64,000 nucleotides of DNA from a virus, in IMG/VR virus record IMGVR_UViG_3300041411_000129, positions 62,001 through 126,000 of that record, one strand, 5' to 3'. The position numbers and the translations under genes are program-made. This document shows, piece by piece, positions 52,563-60,243 of this stretch. Numbering within the stretch: position 1 is the stretch's first letter; every line of letters begins with the position of its first letter. The notes under the pieces are model-generated. The model had not been told where the DNA came from and made no database searches. It saw only the letters and a program-made list of their open reading frames with translations.

Positions 52563-52992
52563 CTATTCGTATAAGTACGTGATCGTTGACGTCGGTGACT
52601 TCAACATGACTGACATATCCGAAAGTACGCTGATCGATCCGGGTGCTCTGCTGAAAGCTGTATTGAAGTACGAGTTCTGGGACGATGACTTCGACTTCAA
52701 GCATCTGTCTCAGGACATCCCAGATCCGTCTGAAGGCAACGTATCGCTGGCACTCGACACTTGGTACGCCGAGAACGTAGAACGCCTGCATGACACGTTT
52801 GAGTTCCTGCGTGATGTTCGCCCGGCTGTCGTTAGCGACTGCTTGATTGTACACGGCCAATGCCTGATCGAAATCTGTAAGGCATTGTCTCCTGAGGCCC
52901 AACTCGAATTGGACGACCCAGATCTCCACCTCGAGCCAGCCACTGATCTGGACGAAGAAGATCTTGACGTTCCGGAAGATGGTGATGAATGA
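52453..52992 (+). CDS. hypothetical acidic protein
   Basis: Encodes 179 residues. GGAGG four bases before ATG 52453 supports this start despite a 110-base overlap with the upstream gene. A Ser/Thr/Asn linker (NTSTQNSTSNSGSG) separates a short helix from a domain beginning YKYVIVDVGDFNMTDI. The C-terminus is extremely acidic (DLDEEDLDVPEDGDE). A start after the overlap would remove the linker helix; the ribosome-binding site favours the longer form. Confidence 0.55.
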   Translation: MKLDLKLISNLVEEAVNTSTQNSTSNSGSGEVSAAPNYSYKYVIVDVGDFNMTDISESTLIDPGALLKAVLKYEFWDDDFDFKHLSQDIPDPSEGNVSLALDTWYAENVERLHDTFEFLRDVRPAVVSDCLIVHGQCLIEICKALSPEAQLELDDPDLHLEPATDLDEEDLDVPEDGDE

Positions 52993-53396
52993 AGCTAGGC
53001 AAGGGGACAAGACGTACCCTTATCGTGGATATCGACAATGAGTTCCACGAAGCGCTGATACGTCTTGGTGACCATGTCCCCAACTATGAGCGCAACCAGT
53101 TCATCCAGTACACCGCAAGCATTCTGTTAATGTCGTTGTTGATGTGCGATAGAGATGGTGCCGTTGATGCATTTGAACGCATCACCTCTCTCGCCCACAT
53201 CTCTGACATGAAGAAGCATGCGACTATCTGGGGTGAGTTCTTAGCCCTGGCCAACTACTTCCACAACCACTACTATCACCATGACGAATTGATCAGAGAT
53301 CTTGAAGACATGATGCCGAAGCATCCCAAGGAATTCCCTGAGTTGATCTTCGAAGTAGAGGTTGCGGACAAAGGTGGCTATCTGAAGGTGAGTTAA
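52989..53396 (+). CDS. hypothetical protein
   Basis: Encodes 135 residues, overlapping the previous stop by ATGA. It begins with a basic segment and RRTLIVDIDNEFHEALI, the VDI-type pattern. A His-rich part (YFHNHYYHHDELI) could bind metal. It ends one base before the next ATG, so the run is tightly coupled. Confidence 0.6.
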   Translation: MKLGKGTRRTLIVDIDNEFHEALIRLGDHVPNYERNQFIQYTASILLMSLLMCDRDGAVDAFERITSLAHISDMKKHATIWGEFLALANYFHNHYYHHDELIRDLEDMMPKHPKEFPELIFEVEVADKGGYLKVS

Positions 53397-53834
53397 ATGA
53401 CTACCGAAAATGATTCAATCAGGATTATTGCTGAGATTGATTCACACGGCAGCCATTACTTATTCAAGATCGCTGATGACTTGCAGAAGATGCCAGACTT
53501 TGAGGGCGAATGCTCTGATTATCTGGCATCGCTGGTTCTCAGCTCGATCATTGATTATTGGTGCTTAGCGGATATGGACGAACTGTCCTACATCCTAGGC
53601 GCTTGCGATGAGTACGACGATCAGGAAATAGGTCGCCGAACTAAGCGCAATATAATGGATCTGTCGAAAGCCGATCTGGATGACTTCCCAGATTTCTACA
53701 ACACCAAGTTAACTCTCATCGACATTGCACAGGAACAAGAAAGGAAGGGTTGGAAGAAGTATCGGTTCACTGAACCAGAAGTTAACCCCAACCGGAAGTT
53801 CTTTGTAGTCTGGATGGAAAAGATCTTAGATTAG
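53397..53834 (+). CDS. hypothetical acidic protein
   Basis: Encodes 145 residues starting directly after the previous stop (TAAATG). RIIAEIDSHGSHYLF is the equivalent of the recurring N-terminal strand. The body is acidic and helical (LASLVLSSIIDYWCLADMDE). Function unknown. Confidence 0.6.
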   Translation: MTTENDSIRIIAEIDSHGSHYLFKIADDLQKMPDFEGECSDYLASLVLSSIIDYWCLADMDELSYILGACDEYDDQEIGRRTKRNIMDLSKADLDDFPDFYNTKLTLIDIAQEQERKGWKKYRFTEPEVNPNRKFFVVWMEKILD

Positions 53835-53843
53835 GGAGGTCAG

Positions 53844-54161
53844 ATGTTGGAAGCGGAACAGTTTGTTATTGAGATTACACATACCCACGGCGTATCTGAC
53901 TCCGCCGTGGGTTTTATGCTGTCTAATTGGGTATTGGACTCAGCTTCTCGTAAAGAATGGTTGAGTGCTGACACGCTCATTACCCTTACCCATGACTACA
54001 ATCTCAGTATTAAAACCATTGAGAAGATGTCAGGTGACGTACTCGACGCACTGGAGGAGTGCGGGTTATATGCGCAACTGATGACCGACGATCGCAGACT
54101 CAGCTCAGTATCATGCAGGGTTAAGCGCGATGTGGCGTTAATTGATCTGGAGTGGACATGA
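53844..54161 (+). CDS. small hypothetical protein
   Basis: Encodes 105 residues with GGGAGG before the ATG. FVIEITHTHGVSDSAVGFML near the N-terminus again has a hydrophobic strand followed by an acidic helix. Its stop overlaps the next gene's ATG. Not recognised. Confidence 0.6.
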   Translation: MLEAEQFVIEITHTHGVSDSAVGFMLSNWVLDSASRKEWLSADTLITLTHDYNLSIKTIEKMSGDVLDALEECGLYAQLMTDDRRLSSVSCRVKRDVALIDLEWT

Positions 54162-54529
54162 AAGCAAATACGTTACCAGCAATCGCTACAAAGAGCTTGA
54201 TTGCCGTTCATAACGACTCCCTCAACAGTTTCATTAACACCGAGGATCTGTCGGAACACATCAAGGTTCTGTCTGGAATCGCGTTTGATTTCGTGCAGGC
54301 TATGCCAATCTGTCAATATGTTTATAACTGGCCGCCTGCTGAGATCATTCTTGATCGCTGCACCGGGAAGTCAAAGCTTTCCACGCTGTACAACGCTTTG
54401 TTCGATGAACTGTCTGAGAATGGATACCCTGTATCTGTCCTTATGACCATGCAGGTTGTCCAACATGTCCCAAAACGATATACCGTGCTTTCCGTCCCAC
54501 TTGCGGCGAGACTCGGGAGGCTCCACTGA
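54158..54529 (+). CDS. small hypothetical protein
   Basis: Encodes 123 residues; ATG 54158 overlaps the upstream stop (ATGA) and follows CTGGAG. A slightly longer in-frame GTG at 54152 is possible. No domain recognised. The C-terminal 65 bases overlap the next gene in another frame. Confidence 0.58.
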   Translation: MKANTLPAIATKSLIAVHNDSLNSFINTEDLSEHIKVLSGIAFDFVQAMPICQYVYNWPPAEIILDRCTGKSKLSTLYNALFDELSENGYPVSVLMTMQVVQHVPKRYTVLSVPLAARLGRLH

Positions 54530-54896
54530 TAAGGAGTTCATCGTTGTAGATATATCCGATACGGTACGGGCATTCTGCAATGAAGTTGACCGAGAAGTGG
54601 AAAGTCTTTCGTACGACATCGATGCCATCATCAGGCAGTATTCAGCTTATCGCCATGTAGGACGGTATGATGAGATCGTCACGGGTCTGTCAAACAAGTT
54701 CCTAGAACATGGTTGTGTAAAAATTGACGACGATGGACCAATAATAGCAAGAGCTGCCCTTGGTACGCTTTACCGTGGAATCACCGAACATATCCGTGAC
54801 TTAGGGTACATGATCGGAGCAGTCCACGATGTGAAGCTGAAGTTAAATAGTATCAACCGGCAGATAAGATGTAACGCAATCATGATGGTTATCTAA
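54465..54896 (+). CDS. hypothetical protein
   Basis: Encodes 143 residues from ATG 54465, with GCAGG about 10 bases upstream. KEFIVVDISDTVRAFCNEVD is the clearest copy of the VDI-type pattern found also at 51301 and 52989. The remainder is helical with many Tyr and Arg residues. Overlaps the previous gene by 65 bases. Confidence 0.57.
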   Translation: MSQNDIPCFPSHLRRDSGGSTDKEFIVVDISDTVRAFCNEVDREVESLSYDIDAIIRQYSAYRHVGRYDEIVTGLSNKFLEHGCVKIDDDGPIIARAALGTLYRGITEHIRDLGYMIGAVHDVKLKLNSINRQIRCNAIMMVI

Positions 54897-54914
54897 CCAG
54901 TACGGAGCTGCTTC

Positions 54915-55280
54915 ATGAAAAACCACTGTATCGTAGGCTACAGTCCGGGATTCTACGATTACCTGCAATCAGTGGGGTATCGTGAAGTCCCGGAACAGGT
55001 GTCCGCTGATGAACCAGACTCCCCACTGGCTTCAATCGACACACAGTTCGTAAACTGGGAACGCATTGAGTTTCTGGATTACCTGACCAATTGCATGATC
55101 GGTATCGAATCTATTGATCCGGATTATCTGGCTACCGTCGAAAGTCTCTATGAGGCTATTGATGACGATGATTTGAGACAACTGGTCGAAGAAGGTTCGA
55201 TCGAAGATTTGATATTTAATGACCGAGGCTATTACTTGGCTCGGCTGGAGAGTGTAAATGCCCCTCAACGAATCTTTTAA
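54915..55280 (+). CDS. hypothetical acidic protein
   Basis: Encodes 121 residues with CGGAG 8 bases before the ATG. Strongly acidic (ESLYEAIDDDDLRQLVEEGS). Its end overlaps the next gene by 23 bases. Not recognised. It closes the run of overlapping unknown genes together with the next gene. Confidence 0.6.
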   Translation: MKNHCIVGYSPGFYDYLQSVGYREVPEQVSADEPDSPLASIDTQFVNWERIEFLDYLTNCMIGIESIDPDYLATVESLYEAIDDDDLRQLVEEGSIEDLIFNDRGYYLARLESVNAPQRIF

Positions 55281-55653
55281 AGGGAAGACGCTCAGTTTCG
55301 AGCTGAGCTCTGGTATCCGGTACACGAACTACAAGCTGCTGGCCCTGCTCGATGTGGGGACCGTTGTAGCGGTGGGGTTCCAAGCGGCTGGTGAACACCA
55401 TCAGAACTACCCGTACATGCCATCCGATTCTCCAGACGACTTCACGGCGTATGCGTATGCCAAGTTCGTCGATCCGGAGAATAAGATCCTGTATGTTGGC
55501 GTACCGTGGATCAAGGAAGGTTCCATCACCGTCCTCGACAACGTCAACTACAACTGCCTTCTCCTGAACCCAACCTCCGCCGAGCTGGAAACATTCCGCT
55601 CGATCCTGGTGGCCTCTGGGTTCGAAGGACGATTCAAGCTCACCGTAGCCTGA
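55258..55653 (+). CDS. hypothetical beta-rich protein
   Basis: Encodes 131 residues with GGAG 7 bases before the ATG. Beta-strand rich with a Tyr-rich middle (EHHQNYPYMPSDSPDDF); the codon use is more biased than in the preceding small genes. A strong terminator follows. No family recognised. Confidence 0.6.
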   Translation: MPLNESFKGKTLSFELSSGIRYTNYKLLALLDVGTVVAVGFQAAGEHHQNYPYMPSDSPDDFTAYAYAKFVDPENKILYVGVPWIKEGSITVLDNVNYNCLLLNPTSAELETFRSILVASGFEGRFKLTVA

Positions 55654-55658
55654 TCACG

Positions 55659-55708
55659 CACTCCTGCCAGCCGTAAAAGGTTGGCAGGAGTGTAGCGTCT
55701 TTTTTTTT
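55659..55708 (+). terminator. intrinsic terminator
   Basis: CACTCCTGCCA (55659-55669) pairs with TGGCAGGAGTG (55682-55692); nine T follow at 55700-55708. It ends the small-gene run before the DNA polymerase. Confidence 0.88.
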
Positions 55709-55768
55709 GTTTTGTTGAAAGATACAAACCGTACTAACAATACGTAGAGTACCTCAGAGGTTTGATTG

Positions 55769-57898
55769 ATGGCTAACGATAACCCGTTCCTCTTACCAGT
55801 AGAGGAATACAAACGTGACATCGATGTCAAGAAAGGCTATATCCAACAAGTAGCCAAGTATCTTTCACTTCAGCTCAAACTCCCTTACGAGAACACGCTG
55901 AAGTACGTCCTTAAGAAAGTAGCTAAGGGCGGCATGTTTGCATTCAAAGATCCTGCAATGCAGCAGTTGATCAAGAAAGCACGCGGTCACCGAGTTGAGG
56001 ATGAAACTACCTTCCTCGGTTACATCGAAGAGATTCGTGAGTCTGGTCGTATTGTTTCCCCATCGCTGGTGGTTTACGAGCGTCCAGAAGTAGAACGTTC
56101 CGTTACAGCTGAATGGCTGGACGATAACATCGCGGCTCGTAAGAAGTCGAAGAAAGCGATGTTTGAATTGAAACAGATCGGTGAACTGATGAAGTCTGCG
56201 CTTGCGGACTATGACCAGAACGCCCGTAAGATCCGTATCAACTCCGTATCCGGTATGCGTGGCTTTGAAGGTAACCCAATCTTCTTGGCAACCGGTCACT
56301 CCAGTCTGACATCCATGTGCCGGGCAGCAGCGGGGTACGGTAACGCCACTGTTGAAAGATTCATGGCGGGGTCGAAGCATTACCATACGCCAGAGATAGC
56401 CAAAGCCAACTTGACGGCCATCACGACTATCGAACAGATGAGTCGGGTTCAGTTGGTGATTGACGAATACAACCTCGTGTATCCAACTGTGGATGACGTG
56501 GTAGCCATGGTTGAGCGTTCTACCAGTCTGTACTGGGATATCCCTCACGAGATGGCTTTGATCCGTCAGATGGCAGAAGGGATGACTCCACTGGAGCGTG
56601 CCACCGTTTGCTACTCGGGTGACATGTACCACTTGGCTAAGTTCAACCCTGAAGTTGTTAAGAACCTGATGGGTGAGATGATTGCCATCAATATCGAAGA
56701 CATGGAAGACGTTGATACTGACGCCATCTTGATGACTGTCGATACCACGGCCATCGCTTACATCAACGCCCTGTGCGCAAACATCCTGAAAGGTAGTACG
56801 CACAAGCTGGTTAAAGAGAATAACCCGGCAGGTTGGCAGGTTATCGGTCGTACAGCACAACGCTTTAAAGAAGCCTCTGCGAAGTACGCAACCCTGATCA
56901 CTAACCTATTTGCGCCTAAGCATCTTCCGCCGACTGTAGCCGCTCTCAAGGGCATTCAGCGCCGTGTATGTCTGGCAGCAGATACCGACTCCTCCATCTT
57001 CAGTACCGAATACTGGGTTGAGTGGTATACCGGCAGCATGAAGCGTGGGGAAGTAGAGGACCGTATCTGGTATCTCGCCACCTACATGTCTTGCCAGTGC
57101 ATTGCGCACAGTCTGGCAATGTTGTCGGCAAACGTCGGTGTGGAGCGTTCGCAACTCTTCCGTCTGGCAATGAAGAATGAGTACGCCTTCCCGGTGTTTG
57201 CTCTGACCAACCTTGCTAAGCACTACTTCTCCTTCATGTCCATGCGGGAAGGTAACGTTTACGAAGAGAACGAGCTGGAGATCAAGGGTGTAGAGCTGCG
57301 CGGTTCTACTGCACCTAAGCATATCTTGAAAGCGGCTGAGGAGATGATGGAGAACATCGCTACTCACGTCAACGAAGGTCGGAAGATGAATGCGGGTAAA
57401 CTCCTGCGGTTCGTTGCCGATCACGAGATTGAAACGATCCAGTCCATTAAGCGTGGGGAATACAAATACCTGCGTTCCGCTCAGATCAAGCCGGACAGTA
57501 ACAAGATGCTTCACCACGTACTGTGGCAAGAAGTGTTTGCTCCTAAGTACGGCGAGTCTGTTAATCCTCCGTATCCATGTGTTAAGATCACTTCCGAGCT
57601 GTCTAACAAGACGAAGACTCAGGAATGGTTGGCGGGTATGGAAGATCAGGAGCTGGCCAAGCGAATGGCTGCGTGGATGGTCAAGTGGAACCGTAAAGAG
57701 ATCACTACCTTCTATCTACCAACCATGGTGATCAAGAACGGTGGTCTTCCTATCGAACTACAGGAAGCTGCAAACGTCCGGAAGTTGGCCTATCAGATCA
57801 ACTCAGGCTTCTACAGGATCTTGGAGTCTACTGGTCTTCATCTGGTGGATCGGAATAACTACCGTCTGATCTACGATTTCTTGGGACTCACTGCATGA
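55769..57898 (+). CDS. family B-like DNA polymerase, palm/thumb part (phiKZ gp44-like)
   Basis: Encodes 709 residues; ATG 55769 follows CAGAGG by 8 bases (a TTG one codon earlier is rejected). Motif B reads RKIRINSVSGMRG at about 153-165 (compare KxxxNSxYG), and motif C reads AADTDSSIF at 404-411 with the paired catalytic Asp. About 240 residues separate motifs B and C, longer than usual, and motif A is not obvious upstream. There is no 3-prime to 5-prime exonuclease domain here, so exonuclease and N-terminal parts must be separate genes, as known for phiKZ-type phages. It replicates the phage genome inside the nucleus-like shell. Confidence 0.8.
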   Translation: MANDNPFLLPVEEYKRDIDVKKGYIQQVAKYLSLQLKLPYENTLKYVLKKVAKGGMFAFKDPAMQQLIKKARGHRVEDETTFLGYIEEIRESGRIVSPSLVVYERPEVERSVTAEWLDDNIAARKKSKKAMFELKQIGELMKSALADYDQNARKIRINSVSGMRGFEGNPIFLATGHSSLTSMCRAAAGYGNATVERFMAGSKHYHTPEIAKANLTAITTIEQMSRVQLVIDEYNLVYPTVDDVVAMVERSTSLYWDIPHEMALIRQMAEGMTPLERATVCYSGDMYHLAKFNPEVVKNLMGEMIAINIEDMEDVDTDAILMTVDTTAIAYINALCANILKGSTHKLVKENNPAGWQVIGRTAQRFKEASAKYATLITNLFAPKHLPPTVAALKGIQRRVCLAADTDSSIFSTEYWVEWYTGSMKRGEVEDRIWYLATYMSCQCIAHSLAMLSANVGVERSQLFRLAMKNEYAFPVFALTNLAKHYFSFMSMREGNVYEENELEIKGVELRGSTAPKHILKAAEEMMENIATHVNEGRKMNAGKLLRFVADHEIETIQSIKRGEYKYLRSAQIKPDSNKMLHHVLWQEVFAPKYGESVNPPYPCVKITSELSNKTKTQEWLAGMEDQELAKRMAAWMVKWNRKEITTFYLPTMVIKNGGLPIELQEAANVRKLAYQINSGFYRILESTGLHLVDRNNYRLIYDFLGLTA

Positions 57899-58098
57899 GA
57901 CAGAAAGCTGCTGCATTTATCACAGGTATCACAATCAAACGCGGTAAGTTTGGTCATGGTGAATGCGGCAGCATTTCGTTCCATGTCTTTGACGAACCGA
58001 TGACTATGGCAATGGCGTCTTGTCTCGTGTTCATTCGCGAGAAGATGATCCAAAGCGTTTACGGCAGTCTGGTGTCGGGTGAATACAATGGCGATTAA
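57895..58098 (+). CDS. small hypothetical protein
   Basis: Encodes 67 residues starting within the polymerase stop (ATGA). Rich in Gly, Met and Ser, with GKFGHGECGSISFHVF in the middle. Tight coupling to the polymerase suggests a replication-linked role, but nothing in the sequence supports it directly. Confidence 0.6.
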   Translation: MRQKAAAFITGITIKRGKFGHGECGSISFHVFDEPMTMAMASCLVFIREKMIQSVYGSLVSGEYNGD

Positions 58099-58525
58099 AA
58101 CAATGGTTGGCTTTGATTTCCCAGTCGGTGGGTTCAAACCAAATGAAGGTGGGTTACAGTTCAATTCTACCCCTCCAGCAAATATACATTGGGGGCAGCA
58201 AACTGTATACGGTCCGATGTTCTCAGGTAAGAAATTGTTCGAGCTGAAAGCAACACACGGCTTACCTCTGGATGTGGCTATCAGCAAGATCTTTGATGAC
58301 AGCCTGCAAACTCGCATCGATTGGGCTGAATTCATCGAGACTGCCCGATCTAACGGCTGGTGGGATTATCAGACAATCGAGGTTATTGAAATAGCCTTGA
58401 CCGATGCCGATGTCCGTCGTGAATATCGCGACGAGGTATTGCAAAGGGCCAAGATGTATATGCTGGCCAATCCAATCGACATAGCCACCGCTTTGGTGGC
58501 CAAGGGTGATAGCAATGATCGGTAA
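58088..58525 (+). CDS. hypothetical protein
   Basis: Encodes 145 residues. GGGTGA six bases before ATG 58088 decides the start. The first 60 residues are Gly/Pro/Phe-rich (GFDFPVGGFKPNEGGLQF); the rest is helical and charged. It overlaps both neighbours. The first part may be an extended or beta segment. Function unknown. Confidence 0.58.
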   Translation: MAIKTMVGFDFPVGGFKPNEGGLQFNSTPPANIHWGQQTVYGPMFSGKKLFELKATHGLPLDVAISKIFDDSLQTRIDWAEFIETARSNGWWDYQTIEVIEIALTDADVRREYRDEVLQRAKMYMLANPIDIATALVAKGDSNDR

Positions 58526-58646
58526 TATCCTTATCGGTACTAATAGTCTTCCATTGGGCGCTCCTGTGCCCGGCGTTACTGAAGCTATCCCAGAACCGGA
58601 AGTAGCTGAAGAACCTACCGAAGAAGTTGAACCGGTAGACGAGTAA
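58515..58646 (+). CDS. 43-residue acidic peptide
   Basis: A 43-residue gene with AAGGGTGA 5 bases before its ATG, overlapping the end of the previous gene by 11 bases. The N-terminal half is neutral and Gly/Pro-containing; the C-terminal half is almost all Glu, Pro and Val (EPEVAEEPTEEVEPVDE). Very acidic short phage peptides can mimic DNA or bind host enzymes, but no function is shown. The excellent ribosome-binding site is the main evidence that it is real. Confidence 0.62.
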   Translation: MIGNILIGTNSLPLGAPVPGVTEAIPEPEVAEEPTEEVEPVDE

Positions 58647-58653
58647 ACGGCAT

Positions 58654-58686
58654 ACAGAGCGGGGCAGTGCCCCGCTCTGTTTTATG
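58654..58686. terminator. hairpin between convergent genes
   Basis: ACAGAGCGGGGC (58654-58665) pairs with GCCCCGCTCTGT (58669-58680); CATA precedes and TATG follows at 58683-58686, overlapping the end of the minus-strand gene. Confidence 0.75.
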
Positions 58687-59767
58687 CTGCTGGCAGTCTT
58701 TCCACAACCATCCTTACAAGGCGCTCAGACAAGTAACCCGAGGCAGCCCCAGTAAGGCCATTGTCAAATGTCTTCTCTTCCTTGATCTGGATGAGAGTGC
58801 GTCTGAGGATAGTTGTTTCCTTGAGGATGCGGTCGTAACCACTCTTCTCAGCAAACGCCAGCATTACAGCTACAGCATCCATCTTCTGCGCCATCAGTGC
58901 CCACTCTACCTGATAGGTAGGAGTCATGGATGGGAGACAAACGGTGTCGAGATAGTTGCTGCCGAAGATAGCTGGAATAGAAGCCATCATCTGCCCACCA
59001 GTCATGGCTTTAGCCGAGACTTTACTGTAGACATCAACAACAATAGCTTGAGCTGGGTCATTCACAGAGGTTTGACCGAATGGCAGGTTGGTCTTGACAT
59101 CGCAGCTTTCACGAATACCCAAGTGAACCATCAACTTATTGAACAGAGCCACGTTAAGGTGACTCTTAATCAGGTTGAGCAGAACAACCTGGGTCAGGAA
59201 GGCTTCGATCAACTTACCCGGATTAGCCGCCTGCCACATCTTCCATTGAGCAGCCAACAGAGGGATGTCGATATTGATGACCGCTAAGTCTGGCTTCTCG
59301 ATATCGATGGAGTTCATCACACCGAGTTCGACCATCGTCATATCGCTGATCGGGTGGTTGACTACGGTGACCGGCTCAAGGTCATGCCATCCACGCCAAA
59401 GGTCCATGATCGTGTACGACTCATCGCGAGAATACATAATGATCTCAGGGCAGCCCGGATAGAAGACGCCTTCTGTGAATAGGGTCCCTTTGCTGAAGCT
59501 GGCCGCAATGCCCAGTCCAGAACACATCCGTCTGGCCGCTATCTCGCAGTCAGCCATGTACTTGACCAGATCCCCTGTGAACTCGACATTGAGGTTCAGA
59601 AGGATCTTAGCTAATAGATGAGAGCTGTCGACACGACCTGGATAACTACCGCGTTCGGTTACGTACTTCTTGTAGTTCTCGCTAACCCTCCCACGCAGAT
59701 AGTCCATCCGGGGGAATTGGAAAGGCGAATTCTCAAACCGGGTTGTCCGATTAAGTAACTGATACAT
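58682..59767 (-). CDS. hypothetical protein upstream of the chmA region
   Basis: Encodes 361 residues on the minus strand. It is mixed alpha/beta with a helical C-terminal section (LMAQKMDAVAVMLAFAEKSG), ending in a basic Arg-rich helix and VVERLPAA. GGGA before the ATG is a poor ribosome-binding site. It faces away from the candidate ChmA gene across a 476-bp gap that holds promoter-like elements on both strands. Not recognised. Confidence 0.6.
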   Translation of the reverse strand: MYQLLNRTTRFENSPFQFPRMDYLRGRVSENYKKYVTERGSYPGRVDSSHLLAKILLNLNVEFTGDLVKYMADCEIAARRMCSGLGIAASFSKGTLFTEGVFYPGCPEIIMYSRDESYTIMDLWRGWHDLEPVTVVNHPISDMTMVELGVMNSIDIEKPDLAVINIDIPLLAAQWKMWQAANPGKLIEAFLTQVVLLNLIKSHLNVALFNKLMVHLGIRESCDVKTNLPFGQTSVNDPAQAIVVDVYSKVSAKAMTGGQMMASIPAIFGSNYLDTVCLPSMTPTYQVEWALMAQKMDAVAVMLAFAEKSGYDRILKETTILRRTLIQIKEEKTFDNGLTGAASGYLSERLVRMVVERLPAA

Positions 59768-60243
59768 TTTAATGTCCCGGATAGATGGTTGCGTAAAAAG
59801 TTACACATGTTCACTATTATATAGTAGATCCCTCGAAGACATTCGTAACCCGAATGTCTCGACAGCGTCTGCTACCCCAGTACGCTGTTTAGAGTCATTT
59901 CATTTGGACCGCGACCAACAAATTTCTGGTGATACATTATCATCGTGCATATAGAAACACGCTGATGGAAATGAATCTAAAAACATTACAGGTATACATT
60001 ACCGTAGTGAATATAACCAGTGGATAAGGAAAGTCGAAGTGATCTAAGTAAAAAGTCACACAGCAACAGAATCTTAAGACCCGTAGCGTAAAGCCGGTTT
60101 AGTGCAACCGGTTCAAGCCCGTGCTATTCACGACGGTGGGTATTGCCGGGAATCCCTGATAGCGATAAGGGTAATAGTACCGTAATTGCCAGTTAGGCAC
60201 CATCGCAATAAATGTGTACACAAAATCTTTAGGAGTAGCACCA
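59768..60243. promoter_or_regulatory. long leader and promoter region of the candidate chmA
   Basis: A 476-bp gap without a credible gene. TATACATTACCG at 59993-60004 is the best promoter-like element in the window, giving a leader of about 240 bases. The leader contains an AGCCGGTT/AACCGGTT hairpin (60092-60113), a TGCC/GGCA hairpin near 60187-60200, and complementary GTGAATA (60007-60013) and TATTCAC (60125-60131) that could close a 125-base domain. An ACACATGTTCACTATTATATAG stretch near 59801 may serve the minus-strand gene or an upstream start. A short frame at 59772-59954 has no ribosome-binding site. Confidence 0.5.
59993..60004 (+). promoter_or_regulatory. candidate early promoter of chmA (TATACATTACCG)
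   Basis: The recurring core in its fullest form, located about 240 bases before the GTG start of the candidate ChmA gene. It differs by two bases from the phiKZ early element TATATTAC as recalled. chmA is an early gene in phiKZ. Confidence 0.5.

Noticed and set aside
59772-59954. 60-codon frame in the gap before chmA
   Set aside because: ATG has no ribosome-binding site and the product is Ser/Cys-rich without any resemblance to a protein.
60007-60131. A true tRNA gene in the chmA leader
   Set aside because: T-loop and D-loop consensus bases are present but the T-stem has only three pairs, no anticodon arm fits and the length is 125 bases; reported only as tRNA-like.
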